Positions 37,245 through 45,163 of a stretch of 64,000 nt of DNA are shown here, piece by piece; positions within the stretch are counted from its first letter, which is position 1, and each line of letters begins with the position of its first letter. Location of the stretch: NCBI GenBank assembly GCA_036703985.1, contig DATNQN010000070.1, positions 87,011-151,010 of the forward strand. The letters are read 5' to 3'. A program made the position numbers and the translations under genes. The notes beneath the pieces are model-generated. The model ran no database searches. It saw only the letters and a list, made by a program, of their open reading frames with translations, and was not told the DNA's origin. The DNA is from Leptolyngbyaceae cyanobacterium. GTDB lineage: Bacteria > Cyanobacteriota > Cyanobacteriia > Cyanobacteriales > Aerosakkonemataceae.

Positions 37245-37490
37245 TTAATTAATTTTTTTGTTGTGGGAAAGGTATTTAGCCCTGCCTTCAAAGAAGTTCT
37301 TGTAAGCCGTCACCAGGTTCAGTGTAGTAGCCTGCAAGACCTGAGAGTAGCACTCAGACAACCATTGTGTTTCTTGTTGTCTCTTAAGTTTTGGCACAAA
37401 TGTATTCAATGCAGACTGACTCAAGCCTTTACCCGTTGTCTTGTAGGTTTCAATACACAAATTGAGTGCATGATTCCACCACCAACGAGC
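37245..37490 (-). pseudogene. tnpB relic (IS200/IS605-type)
   Basis: Translation on the minus strand gives RWWWNHALNLCIETYKTTGK, GLSQSALNTFVPKLKRQQET and WLSECYSQVLQATTLNLV, closely matching residues 28-98 of the intact TnpB at 58558. The first 26 residues and everything after AKY are lost, including all catalytic residues. The sequence just upstream (TTTTAGCGGTGGGAT, about 37516-37530 minus) resembles part of the left-end hairpin of the 58558 element. A dead fragment. Confidence 0.8.
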
Positions 37491-37614
37491 GCTGGGGGGT
37501 GGCTGTATCCCACCGCTAAAATATCGGGCGCAACAACTGCGTTGTTTTTCACCCTTATCTATAGCGGGGGATTTATCCACCCCCAAACCCCCATCAGTTA
37601 AGTTAAATTGGCGC

Positions 37615-38211
37615 TCATCTGATCGGACTTGATGGAAGCAGCGTGTCTGGTACTGGGATCGCCTCTGGTAGTACGTTGCCGGGGCGTACAGGTACGATCG
37701 TGCGGGGATACAAATCCCGTGGGCGATCGCTAGCATCAATACAAGTAGCCATTACCTGCCCTGCGGAAAAATCTACTTCCTTATTTAAACCCACCACGCA
37801 TTCAGAAAAACGCACTGGTAGCAAGCTGAGCCGACAGTTATCTAAAATATCGCGAACTACCGCATTTTGAGTACCATTGCTGATATTGACTACGCATTTG
37901 GCTAAATCTTTGGGGCGTCGCACCTGTCGGCAGGTTTCTAGGGCATCGGCAGCCGCGATATTAGTTTCCCGATCGATCCTGACCACGCAGATGGTTAAAT
38001 CTCTGGGATAAAGTGCCGCCGCACAAGCATCTGCTGCTGCTGGGGCAGCTATACCAGCCTCCAACAACTCCGAAGCACAAAGCCGAAAGTTATTATCGTA
38101 ATTTCTGGCTTGGGCTGATGGAGCGGGAATGCCAACTGCCAATAACCACAAGGCTGTGAGGGGCGTGGCCGAAAAACGCATAAAACGAGAAAATTTATTA
38201 CTGATTTCCAT
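37615..38211 (-). CDS. Secreted protein with Cys-pair repeats
   Basis: A 198-residue exported protein. The signal peptide spans about residues 1-36 (core PLTALWLLAVGI, cleavage after SAQA). The mature part has about four repeats of 30-35 residues, each with a Cys in a helix (CASELLEAG, ALETCRQV, ILDNCRLS, VMATCIDAS) and most with a second in a short strand (DLTICVVRI, DLAKCVVNI, FSECVVGL). A Pro-rich tail follows (RTIVPVRPGNVLPEAIPVP). I recall such Cys-repeat proteins in other cyanobacteria but no function. Disulfide-linked helical hairpins in the periplasm are likely. Confidence 0.7.
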   Translation of the reverse strand: MEISNKFSRFMRFSATPLTALWLLAVGIPAPSAQARNYDNNFRLCASELLEAGIAAPAAADACAAALYPRDLTICVVRIDRETNIAAADALETCRQVRRPKDLAKCVVNISNGTQNAVVRDILDNCRLSLLPVRFSECVVGLNKEVDFSAGQVMATCIDASDRPRDLYPRTIVPVRPGNVLPEAIPVPDTLLPSSPIR

Positions 38212-38288
38212 AATTGCTCTGTTTGCGATCGATCTTTACCAGTCCAAATATTAAAGTACTTAATCCCAAGTTGCAGTAAGATCCGTAA

Positions 38289-38327
38289 TTGTGAACTACC
38301 TACACTGACCTGACGGTACAGTCTAGG
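38289..38327 (-). ncRNA. Right-end hairpin / likely omega-RNA 3' end of tnpB-1
   Basis: Reading the minus strand, CCTAGACT and AGTGTAGG form a stem (one G-G mismatch) around the tnpB stop codon, followed by TAGTTCACAA. The same block (AGTGTAGGTAGTTCACAA) ends the element at 58558; after it the two sequences diverge completely. By analogy with TnpB systems this is the 3' scaffold of the guide RNA, and the bases directly after it would be the guide (from 38288 downward, TTACGGATCTTACTGCAACT). Confidence 0.5.
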
Positions 38328-39504
38328 CTTCCTGTCCAACAGAAAGCGTAGTAGTGGATTTCTGGCGTCCTCCCTTACTCCGACTTACATCTGGGCGACA
38401 GGCTTTATCCTCCGTTCCAGAGGTCAAAATCCGTAGTCCCTCATCTCTGAGGTTGATAGCTGCATTGATATCCCTGTCATGTTTTGTATGGCAATTTTCG
38501 CAAGTCCAGAATCTTACATCTAGCGGTAAACTACCAACTTGATTCAAGCACACATGACAGGTTTTTGAACTGGGAAAGAATCTATCAACTTCCTGATAAA
38601 TCTTTCCTGACATTTCTGCCTTGTATTTCAACATAGTGCAGAACATTCCCCATCCAACTTGATGTATGGATTTGGCTAGTTTATGATTCTGCATCATGCC
38701 TTTGACGTTGAGATTTTCCACAACAATCACTTGGTTTTCGTTAACTATCCTACGCGATAGCTTGTGTAGAAAATCTGCTCGGCAGTTAGCTATTTTTCTA
38801 TGAACCCCGGCCACTTTCTGTCTGGCTTTGATGCGGTTATTAGAACCTTTCTGTTTTCTAGATAATTGCTGCTGTTTGCGTTTTAAATTCTTCTCATGTT
38901 TGTTGAGTATTCTAGGATTGTCAAACTTAGAACCGTTGCTAGTAATAGCAAAGTGGGTTAATCCCAAGTCAATGCCTATTGCTTTACCTTCTTTATTTGA
39001 ACTGGGTTTATCTTGACCATCGTCAAAAAGAATTGCGGCAAAGTATTGATTAGAGCAGTTTTTGGATATGGTAACAGTTTTGATTTTACCTTCAATTGGT
39101 CTATGGATAATTGCTGCTACATTTCCTATTTTGGGTAGCACTACAAAACCATCGGCAACCTTGACATTTTGAGGGTATTGAATTGACTGTTTGCCATGCT
39201 TAGACTTGAATCTAGGGTATTTGGCTCTTTTTTCAAAGAAGTTGTTAAATGCTACTCCCAGATTCAAGCAAACTTGCTGCAAACACTGTGAGTAAGTTAG
39301 CGACAACCACTCATACTCTTTTTTTAACTGGGGAATTATCTTTTTAACTTCGTATCCAGATAAACCCTTGCCTGTCTCCTTGTATGTCTGATTCATTAAG
39401 TTCAGGCAATAATTCCATAGCCAGCGACAACTGCCAAAAGCTTGTGCTAGCGACTGCTGTTGTTGGGTATCTGGATATAACCTGACTTTGACGACTCCGA
39501 GCAT
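38323..39504 (-). CDS. tnpB: RNA-guided nuclease TnpB, element 1
   Basis: A complete 393-residue TnpB of the IS200/IS605 superfamily. The N-terminal helix-turn-helix/REC part (SCRWLWNYCLNL, HGKQSIQYPQNVKV) is followed by a RuvC domain with all three acidic residues: Asp179 in GIDLGLTHFA, Glu263 in VVENLNVKGM and Asp343/Asp345 in HDRDINAAINL. The zinc ribbon is CHVC (316-319) and CENC (335-338). No tnpA is adjacent, so the element is nonautonomous. Family members cut DNA guided by an RNA from the element's right end. Homologous to but clearly divergent from the one at 58558. It sits 324 bases from rpsD, transcribed away from it. Confidence 0.93.
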   Translation of the reverse strand: MLGVVKVRLYPDTQQQQSLAQAFGSCRWLWNYCLNLMNQTYKETGKGLSGYEVKKIIPQLKKEYEWLSLTYSQCLQQVCLNLGVAFNNFFEKRAKYPRFKSKHGKQSIQYPQNVKVADGFVVLPKIGNVAAIIHRPIEGKIKTVTISKNCSNQYFAAILFDDGQDKPSSNKEGKAIGIDLGLTHFAITSNGSKFDNPRILNKHEKNLKRKQQQLSRKQKGSNNRIKARQKVAGVHRKIANCRADFLHKLSRRIVNENQVIVVENLNVKGMMQNHKLAKSIHQVGWGMFCTMLKYKAEMSGKIYQEVDRFFPSSKTCHVCLNQVGSLPLDVRFWTCENCHTKHDRDINAAINLRDEGLRILTSGTEDKACRPDVSRSKGGRQKSTTTLSVGQEA

Positions 39505-39618
39505 ATTAGAGTAAACCGCGTTTGCTATAAAAGAACATCACATGAAATTGCTAGTTTTCTCCATATCTTCCTCCCTCGCGATCGCACCGATCGAAAGATT
39601 GTGGTCAACTAGCCTGCC

Positions 39619-39664
39619 ATTCGTCTCATCACTTACTGCGATCGCGGTAAGTGATGAGATGAAT
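39619..39664. repeat. Hairpin with HIP1 loop upstream of rpsD
   Basis: Arms 39619-39636 and 39647-39664 pair over 18 bases with one mismatch (core CTCATCACTTAC/GTAAGTGATGAG); the loop TGCGATCGCG contains the HIP1 octamer. It lies 165 bases before the rpsD start. It may be an rpsD leader structure or an independent palindrome. The rest of 39505-39828 holds the tnpB left flank and the rpsD promoter. Confidence 0.55.
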
Positions 39665-39828
39665 AGCAGTTCAAGCTAATGCCCGATGTCCCATTCCCAT
39701 CATCCATATCTCTAGCAGATGCAGGCACTTGACCGGATTGAGAAGAACTAGTTGATATTTACCACAAAAATTTGCGATAATTGTAATTCTGGCTAATATT
39801 TTGATAGAGGTTTTAGAGAGGAAGCTAG

Positions 39829-40437
39829 ATGTCCCGATATAGAGGCCCACGCCTCAGAATAGTTCGTCGCCTGGGAGATTTACCCGGTTTAACTCGTAAG
39901 TCACCAAGACGAGCTTACCCCCCCGGACAACACGGGCAAAACCGCAAAAAGCGGTCTGAGTACGCGATTCGTCTGGAAGAAAAACAAAAACTTCGGATGA
40001 ATTACGGTTTAACAGAGAAGCAGCTGCTTCGCTATGTACGGAGAGCCCGTCGGGTGACAGGTTCCACCGGACAAGTATTGTTGCAATTGCTAGAAATGCG
40101 CCTGGATAATACCATATTCCGTTTGGGGATGGCTCCCACTATCCCAGCTGCTCGTCAACTGGTAAATCACGGCCATATATTAGTTAACGATCGCCGTGTA
40201 GACATTGCTAGCTACAGTTGTAGACCGGGCGACGTAATTACAGTTAGAGGTAATGAACGCTCCCGCAAGCTGGTGGAAGCTAACCTGCAATATCCTGGTT
40301 TGGCAAATCTACCCAGTCACCTGGAGTTTGATAAAACCAAATTGGTTGGTAAGGTTAATGGTTTGGTTGAGCGCGAGTGGGTGGCACTCCAAGTCAACGA
40401 ACTGCTGGTGGTTGAGTACTACTCACGTCAAGCTTAA
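39829..40437 (+). CDS. rpsD: 30S ribosomal protein S4
   Basis: A 202-residue primary rRNA-binding protein of the small subunit. The N-terminus [20 protein letters not shown], the region [20 protein letters not shown] and the S4 RNA-binding domain ([20 protein letters not shown], then [16 protein letters not shown]) are typical of cyanobacterial and plastid S4, as is its isolation from other ribosomal genes. GAGAGGAAG precedes the ATG. Confidence 0.97.
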   Translation: MSRYRGPRLRIVRRLGDLPGLTRKSPRRAYPPGQHGQNRKKRSEYAIRLEEKQKLRMNYGLTEKQLLRYVRRARRVTGSTGQVLLQLLEMRLDNTIFRLGMAPTIPAARQLVNHGHILVNDRRVDIASYSCRPGDVITVRGNERSRKLVEANLQYPGLANLPSHLEFDKTKLVGKVNGLVEREWVALQVNELLVVEYYSRQA

Positions 40438-40440
40438 GGT

Positions 40441-40552
40441 ATTGGTCATTGGTCATTGGTCATTGGTCATCGGTCATCGGTCATTGGTCATCAGTTAACA
40501 AGAGATGACAAATAACAAATGACAAATGACAAATAACAAATGACAAATGACT
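40441..40552. repeat. Two heptamer repeat arrays between rpsD and moaA
   Basis: TTGGTCA (variants TCGGTCA) is repeated about seven times at 40442-40492, and CAAATGA/CAAATAA about seven times at 40506-40552. These are the short tandem heptamers known from filamentous cyanobacteria. The two arrays can partly pair with each other, so they may also fold at the 3' end of both convergent transcripts. Confidence 0.8.
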
Positions 40553-41540
40553 AACCACCGATCTGAGACATGGTGCGGGTGTAAACTCCAGTGGTTGTTC
40601 CCGAATCACGCTGTTTAAAATTAATCTCTGGTTTGATTGCCAGTAGATGTTGCACCCGCTGCCGTAATTCTTTTGGCTCAATACCACTTCTCAAAAGTGT
40701 TTTCAGGTCAATTTGACCCGTTTCGTTTAATAAACAAGGGCGCAACCAGCCATCTGCGGAAAGTCGCATTCGATTACAGCGATCGCAAAAACATTCCGAC
40801 ATTTGACTGATAAATCCTAAAGTCCCTTTAGCACCAGGGATTTTAAATACATCGGCTGGGCCGTTACCACGAACTTGTGATTCTGTCAATCCCCAGCGAT
40901 CGCGAATGCGTTGGCGCAACTCTTCGGAAGATATCCAACCGCGATCGCCAAACAAATAATTATTACCGATCGGCATAAACTCAATAAATCGAACGTGCCA
41001 TTCTCTTTCAAGAGTCAAAGACGCTAACTCCAAAACTTCATGGTCGTTCACCCCTGGAATAATCACCACATTCAGTTTCAGGGGATCGAATCCCACTCGA
41101 TAAGCCGCTTGAATCCCATCCCAAACCTGCTGCCAGCGGGAGCGACCCCGATTGCCGATAATTTGATCGAAAGTATCCGGATCGAGAGAATCCAAGCTGA
41201 TATTAATGCGCCGCAAACCCGCATCATGTAAGTCTTGCGCCATTTCAGCAAGAAAAAACCCATTGGTGGTCATCGAGAGGTCTTGAGTTTCCGGAAAAGA
41301 TGCGATCGCCCTTACCAAATCTACAACACCCGGACGCAACAAAGGCTCACCCCCAGTCAGGCGAAAACGAGTAAAACCAACAGGGATAAAAACTTCCTTC
41401 AGCAGCAAGAGCAATTCATCATGGGTAAGCAGATGTTGCTGCAAAACATAATCAAGCTCTGCCCCTTCCGGCATACAATACTGACACCGAAAATTACAGC
41501 GGTCAACTAAGCTGATGCGAAGGTAATCGACTTGGTTCAT
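40551..41540 (-). CDS. moaA: GTP 3',8-cyclase MoaA
   Basis: Radical-SAM enzyme that starts molybdenum-cofactor synthesis by rearranging GTP. The SAM-binding cluster is CNFRCQYC (Cys15, Cys19, Cys22). The second 4Fe-4S cluster uses CFCDRCNRM and a further Cys in [10 protein letters not shown]. Also visible are [17 protein letters not shown] and [10 protein letters not shown]. At 329 residues it is full length, but the C-terminus ends [13 protein letters not shown] rather than the GG of bacterial families with a longer tail. It runs into the heptamer repeats behind rpsD. No other moa gene is adjacent. Confidence 0.95.
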   Translation of the reverse strand: MNQVDYLRISLVDRCNFRCQYCMPEGAELDYVLQQHLLTHDELLLLLKEVFIPVGFTRFRLTGGEPLLRPGVVDLVRAIASFPETQDLSMTTNGFFLAEMAQDLHDAGLRRINISLDSLDPDTFDQIIGNRGRSRWQQVWDGIQAAYRVGFDPLKLNVVIIPGVNDHEVLELASLTLEREWHVRFIEFMPIGNNYLFGDRGWISSEELRQRIRDRWGLTESQVRGNGPADVFKIPGAKGTLGFISQMSECFCDRCNRMRLSADGWLRPCLLNETGQIDLKTLLRSGIEPKELRQRVQHLLAIKPEINFKQRDSGTTTGVYTRTMSQIGG

Positions 41541-41627
41541 GTTTTGATTCTGCTCGAGTTGCGGTAGGCTATCTCTCTATAAATATGGTAAAACTATTCA
41601 AAAAATCGGGGAAGCCAGCAATCTCCT

Positions 41628-41879
41628 CTATGGCGATCGTTTTTCTACTCTTACCTGCCAAGTTTCTAATGTAGTCCCTACTACTCTATCCAAGCGTATC
41701 AAAGCATTGAAATAATCAATGTTGGCATTCAACTCGTTATTTCTCACTCCTGCTAAATAACCTTGAAACCTCAAAACCCAAAAAATATCCGACCCACTTA
41801 ATTTAAATTTTTCCTTTTCTATTTCTAGTGTTCTTTCTGCTAATTCTCTTGCTTGTTGAGAGAGGTCAAAACAATTCAA
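41628..41879 (-). pseudogene. TolC-family outer-membrane protein relic
   Basis: An open frame without a proper start (only TTG at 41879), reading SQQARELAERTLEIEKEKFK, VLRFQGYLAGVRNNELNANI and DYFNALIRLDRVVGTTLETW. This is the final coiled-coil and end of a TolC/outer-membrane efflux protein. The first roughly 400 residues are missing; repeat DNA begins at the break. It lies directly behind the HlyD-MacB pair on the same strand, so a tripartite efflux operon appears to have lost its outer-membrane gene. Confidence 0.75.
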
Positions 41880-42045
41880 AATTCAAAATTATTAATTCAA
41901 AATTACAATCAGTGAGGGCTTGAACCCACCACTGATCGAAAACCGCCAAATCTTTAATTTTAGCGAGAGCCTGTACTCCGAATTGTTTAATGCTTGCATT
42001 AATCTTCTTCTTAATTTTGCATTTTGAATTTTGAATTCAAAAAAC
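41872..42045. repeat. Inverted TTCAAAA heptamers around a TolC break
   Basis: ATTCAAAATTCAAAATT (near 41874-41892) and CATTTTGAATTTTGAATTC (near 42022-42040) are inverted relative to each other and bracket about 130 bases of noncoding DNA between the TolC relic and the permease gene. Confidence 0.55.
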
Positions 42046-42069
42046 GGTCACCAGATCGACATTTTGAGT

Positions 42070-43230
42070 TTAGCTACCTCGCAGCGCCTTTACGGGATCG
42101 AGTTGGCTAGCTTGCCAAGCAGGAACAAAGCTAGCTCCTACTCCCACCAGCACCGCCGAGCCTAAAGAAAAAATTGCTGTATTGCGATCGAATTCATAAG
42201 GTAATTTAAATCTTTCTGCAACCCCCAAAGTTAGCCCGTGTACGGCAATTATGGCGATAATTCCACCAAATAAGCTCAACAATACCGCTTCTAAAATGAA
42301 TTGCATTAAAATATTCCACTTAGTTGCTCCAATCGCCAATCTCAGACCGATTTCCGATTTACGTTCCATAACAGCAGCAATAGTAATATTAGCAATCCCA
42401 ACCCCCCCGATTAACAAAGAAATAATTCCTACAACTGTTAATCCTCGCGAAGTCATTTCCAAGGTTTCCTTTTGTTCTAGAATATTTTCAACGTTGTTCC
42501 AATCATAAAAATCTTTTCCTGGATAACGCTGCTTTAATAGTTTTATCACCCGCTCTTGTAATTTTTTCATATCTTCCAATTGGCGAGGACGAAGCTGAAT
42601 TGAATTAAAATTACGACTACCAGTGAGCGCGGTATAAATAGACATTGGTACTAATAACTTTCCTTGAGGTTCTTCTTCTATAACATTAGTCGGTACTACT
42701 CCTATTACAATATACGGTCTACCATCTACATAAACACGCTCAGAGATCGGATCTTTACCTAGAAAAAGTTTTTCGACTAAGTATTTATCAATTACCACTA
42801 CAGGACGATAGTTATCAAAATCAGCTTGATTAAAAAATCGACCTGCAACTTTTCGCAAGCCAGTAGTACGAAAATAATCTACAGTAACGGCAGACATCGT
42901 AGGTTTAGCTTGTTGTCCTTGAAATACAGCCTGAGTATCCCATCCCATATAATTACGTGCGCTAAGTGCGTGGACGCCTACTAGCCTTTGTTGTAAAAAT
43001 TTAATGTCATCTAAATTGAGCTTATCAGGCGCGAAAACGCCGATTTGTGGTGCTTCTCGTTTAGCTAGTTGCTGCTCTATTACTTTGCGACTAATAGTAC
43101 CAACTTGAAGAGTTGCATTTACTGCCGCTACTCCCATAAATACCCCCAAAGTAGTTAAACCTGAGCGCAAGGGATTGCCGAGCAAAGATTTACAGGTTAG
43201 CCGAGTTAAATCAAAAAAAGAAAGAGTCAT
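42070..43230 (-). CDS. MacB-like ABC transporter permease
   Basis: A 386-residue permease with one N-terminal membrane segment (GLTTLGVFMGVAAVNATL), a large periplasmic MacB_PCD domain (about 45-240) and a C-terminal FtsX domain of three helices (SLLIGGVGIANITIAAVMER, then ILEAVLLSLFGGIIAIIAV and FSLGSAVLVGVGASFVPAWQ). ERKSEIGLRLAIGA and PVKALRG are classic MacB/LolC signatures. The fused MacB ATPase is absent and no ATPase gene is nearby, so an ATPase must be supplied from elsewhere. It follows the HlyD gene by 84 bases. Confidence 0.9.
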   Translation of the reverse strand: MTLSFFDLTRLTCKSLLGNPLRSGLTTLGVFMGVAAVNATLQVGTISRKVIEQQLAKREAPQIGVFAPDKLNLDDIKFLQQRLVGVHALSARNYMGWDTQAVFQGQQAKPTMSAVTVDYFRTTGLRKVAGRFFNQADFDNYRPVVVIDKYLVEKLFLGKDPISERVYVDGRPYIVIGVVPTNVIEEEPQGKLLVPMSIYTALTGSRNFNSIQLRPRQLEDMKKLQERVIKLLKQRYPGKDFYDWNNVENILEQKETLEMTSRGLTVVGIISLLIGGVGIANITIAAVMERKSEIGLRLAIGATKWNILMQFILEAVLLSLFGGIIAIIAVHGLTLGVAERFKLPYEFDRNTAIFSLGSAVLVGVGASFVPAWQASQLDPVKALRGS

Positions 43231-43314
43231 AACACTTCAAAATTAAAACTAGCGTAAGTTATAAACCTTTGTAGAGACGTTTCATTAAACTTTAAATTTT
43301 GGAGAATTATATTA

Positions 43315-44838
43315 TTACTTTGCTTCTTTTTCGTGTTCCGTTTCTATTACGGGTGTACCATCTTGTAAAGAATTTTCTGGAGAAGGTAACACAACTTTTT
43401 CTCCTACCTTTAAACCATTTGTTATCTCTACATTTGTTAACTCTTCTAAACCTAAACTAACAGTGCGTTTGCGAACCTTATTTTCTGCATCTTTTACCCA
43501 CACAAATGGTGTAGCAGATTCGCGCTGAATTGCTTCCGTATTTAAAACAATTACATTTTCTCTTTTTTGCAAAATAATTTCCACATTCACTTGACTACCA
43601 GGAATCAGCGTGCGAGTGGGAGTATCTAACTTTACCGTCGCAGATACCGTTGCTTGAGTTGATTGTTCTGATGAGCTACTTTCGCTTTCTTTTTTCCCGG
43701 AAGTTGCTAAAGGAGATAAATTTTCTACTCTACCAGAGTAAATTTTCGGGTCAGGGCCAATAACGCTAATTCGAGCTAATTTTCCCAGCTTAACTCGTGC
43801 AGCATTGAGTGTAGATAACTTAAGCTTTACTAACTCTTGGGCAGGATCTCCCAAAGTCAGTAGGTCAGTACGGCGATCGATTCCATCTCCATCTTTAACT
43901 AAGATGTCGAGAATCATGCCGTTAATAGGAGCAGCTACCAAATAATTTGCCAATTCTTGCTGACTTTTTTTTAAGTCTAACTTCAATTTTTCAAGTTCTC
44001 GGATATTGGTGCTGACATCTAACTGAGCTTGCCGCAATTCGTTTTTTGCCAACATTACTTTCTCTGGAATTTGGGGGGGAATAAGTTCGGTTTTAATTTG
44101 TAACTTTTCTAGGTTTAATCTGCCAGTACTAACTTGTAATTGAGCATCTCGCAATTGAGATTGGGCAACGCGAATTTTTTCTTGTTGTTCTTGCAGTTCT
44201 TTTCTGGGAATAACACCTTTGCTATTTAAAATTTCTAGTTCAGCCAGTTTTTTTTGTTCGGCTATAATCTGTTCTTGAGATTCTTGTAGTTTTTGACTAT
44301 TCCGAGCTAAGGTGATTTCTTGTTCGCGAATTTCTAACTTTTGAGTAGCGGCTTGAGTTTTTTCTTGGAGATTACGCTGATTCACCAAAGTAAAGAATTC
44401 TTGCTGAAAAATTTTTAGCTTATCGGCAGCTTCGTCAACTTTTTGGCGATTACTGGTTAAGGTAAGTTCTTGTTTTTTAATTTCTAGCTGTTTGGTGGCG
44501 AGAATTGTTTCTCTGTCCGGGTTGCGGAGAAGAATGAGTGGCTTACCAGCTTGTATGCGATCGCCTAAATTTACCAACACTCGATCCACGGCTCCTTCCA
44601 TTGGAGATTTTACGGTTTGTTGGCCACCTAATTCAACCGTACCGCTTTCGTTAATAGTGTTTTCAATCGTACCAAGTTCTACCTTAATTATGCGAACTTT
44701 TACAGTTTCGGGCGTGCGATTAAAATTTTGCAGGTAAATCAGCCAACCTCCTGCACTAGCTACAGCTAATGTTCCCGACCAAACTAAAAATTTAACTCCA
44801 CTTTTAAATCTTTTTTTTCCAGTTTCATGTAATAACAT
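43315..44838 (-). CDS. HlyD/MacA-type periplasmic adaptor
   Basis: A 507-residue membrane-fusion protein. An N-terminal anchor (about 17-33) is followed by a lipoyl half (GAVDRVLVNLGDRIQAGKPL), an unusually long coiled-coil hairpin (about 110-300, many Gln/Glu/Lys/Leu) and the second lipoyl half (LVAAPINGMILDILVKDGDG). A beta barrel (about 325-420, with a Ser/Glu-rich insert at 385-400) and a membrane-proximal domain (VWVKDAENKVRKRTVSLGLE) complete it. It bridges the inner-membrane permease to an outer-membrane channel. Operon with the MacB-like permease; the TolC remnant follows. Confidence 0.9.
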   Translation of the reverse strand: MLLHETGKKRFKSGVKFLVWSGTLAVASAGGWLIYLQNFNRTPETVKVRIIKVELGTIENTINESGTVELGGQQTVKSPMEGAVDRVLVNLGDRIQAGKPLILLRNPDRETILATKQLEIKKQELTLTSNRQKVDEAADKLKIFQQEFFTLVNQRNLQEKTQAATQKLEIREQEITLARNSQKLQESQEQIIAEQKKLAELEILNSKGVIPRKELQEQQEKIRVAQSQLRDAQLQVSTGRLNLEKLQIKTELIPPQIPEKVMLAKNELRQAQLDVSTNIRELEKLKLDLKKSQQELANYLVAAPINGMILDILVKDGDGIDRRTDLLTLGDPAQELVKLKLSTLNAARVKLGKLARISVIGPDPKIYSGRVENLSPLATSGKKESESSSSEQSTQATVSATVKLDTPTRTLIPGSQVNVEIILQKRENVIVLNTEAIQRESATPFVWVKDAENKVRKRTVSLGLEELTNVEITNGLKVGEKVVLPSPENSLQDGTPVIETEHEKEAK

Positions 44839-45163
44839 TGGCGATTTCTACGAACTAGATGTTAGATCTACTCGAAAGCAGGTTTAATTTATATTAACCA
44901 AGGATAATTAATTTGATTGAAATCAAGGATTTTTTACCAATTTATTTTCTTCTAGGTCATCGATCTTTTCTCTTGCCAGAAAACTAGAGACTTACCTGCT
45001 GTGAAAGGTGGTAAAAGTGACGGCGCTTGGGCGAACATCCCTACAAGGATAAAATAAGCACGGTCACAGACCGTGCTGAGTATAGATGCTCATTTGCTTA
45101 ATATTAGTTGCGAGTAACTTGCGGAGCTTTCAGGGCAACTGAAAATTCAGAATAGATCGATTT
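44839..45163. other. Spacer with a terminator for the MFS gene
   Basis: A 325-base region. On the minus strand the hairpin AGCACGGT/ACCGTGCT (45057-45077) followed by TATTTTATCC lies about 90 bases beyond the MFS stop and looks like its terminator. The rest carries the promoter of the HlyD-MacB operon. Confidence 0.5.

Noticed and set aside
37263..37601. 112-codon plus-strand frame
   Set aside because: Antisense of the tnpB relic.
40441..40552. CRISPR array
   Set aside because: Seven-base units without spacers; these are heptamer tandem repeats. No cas gene is present in the window.
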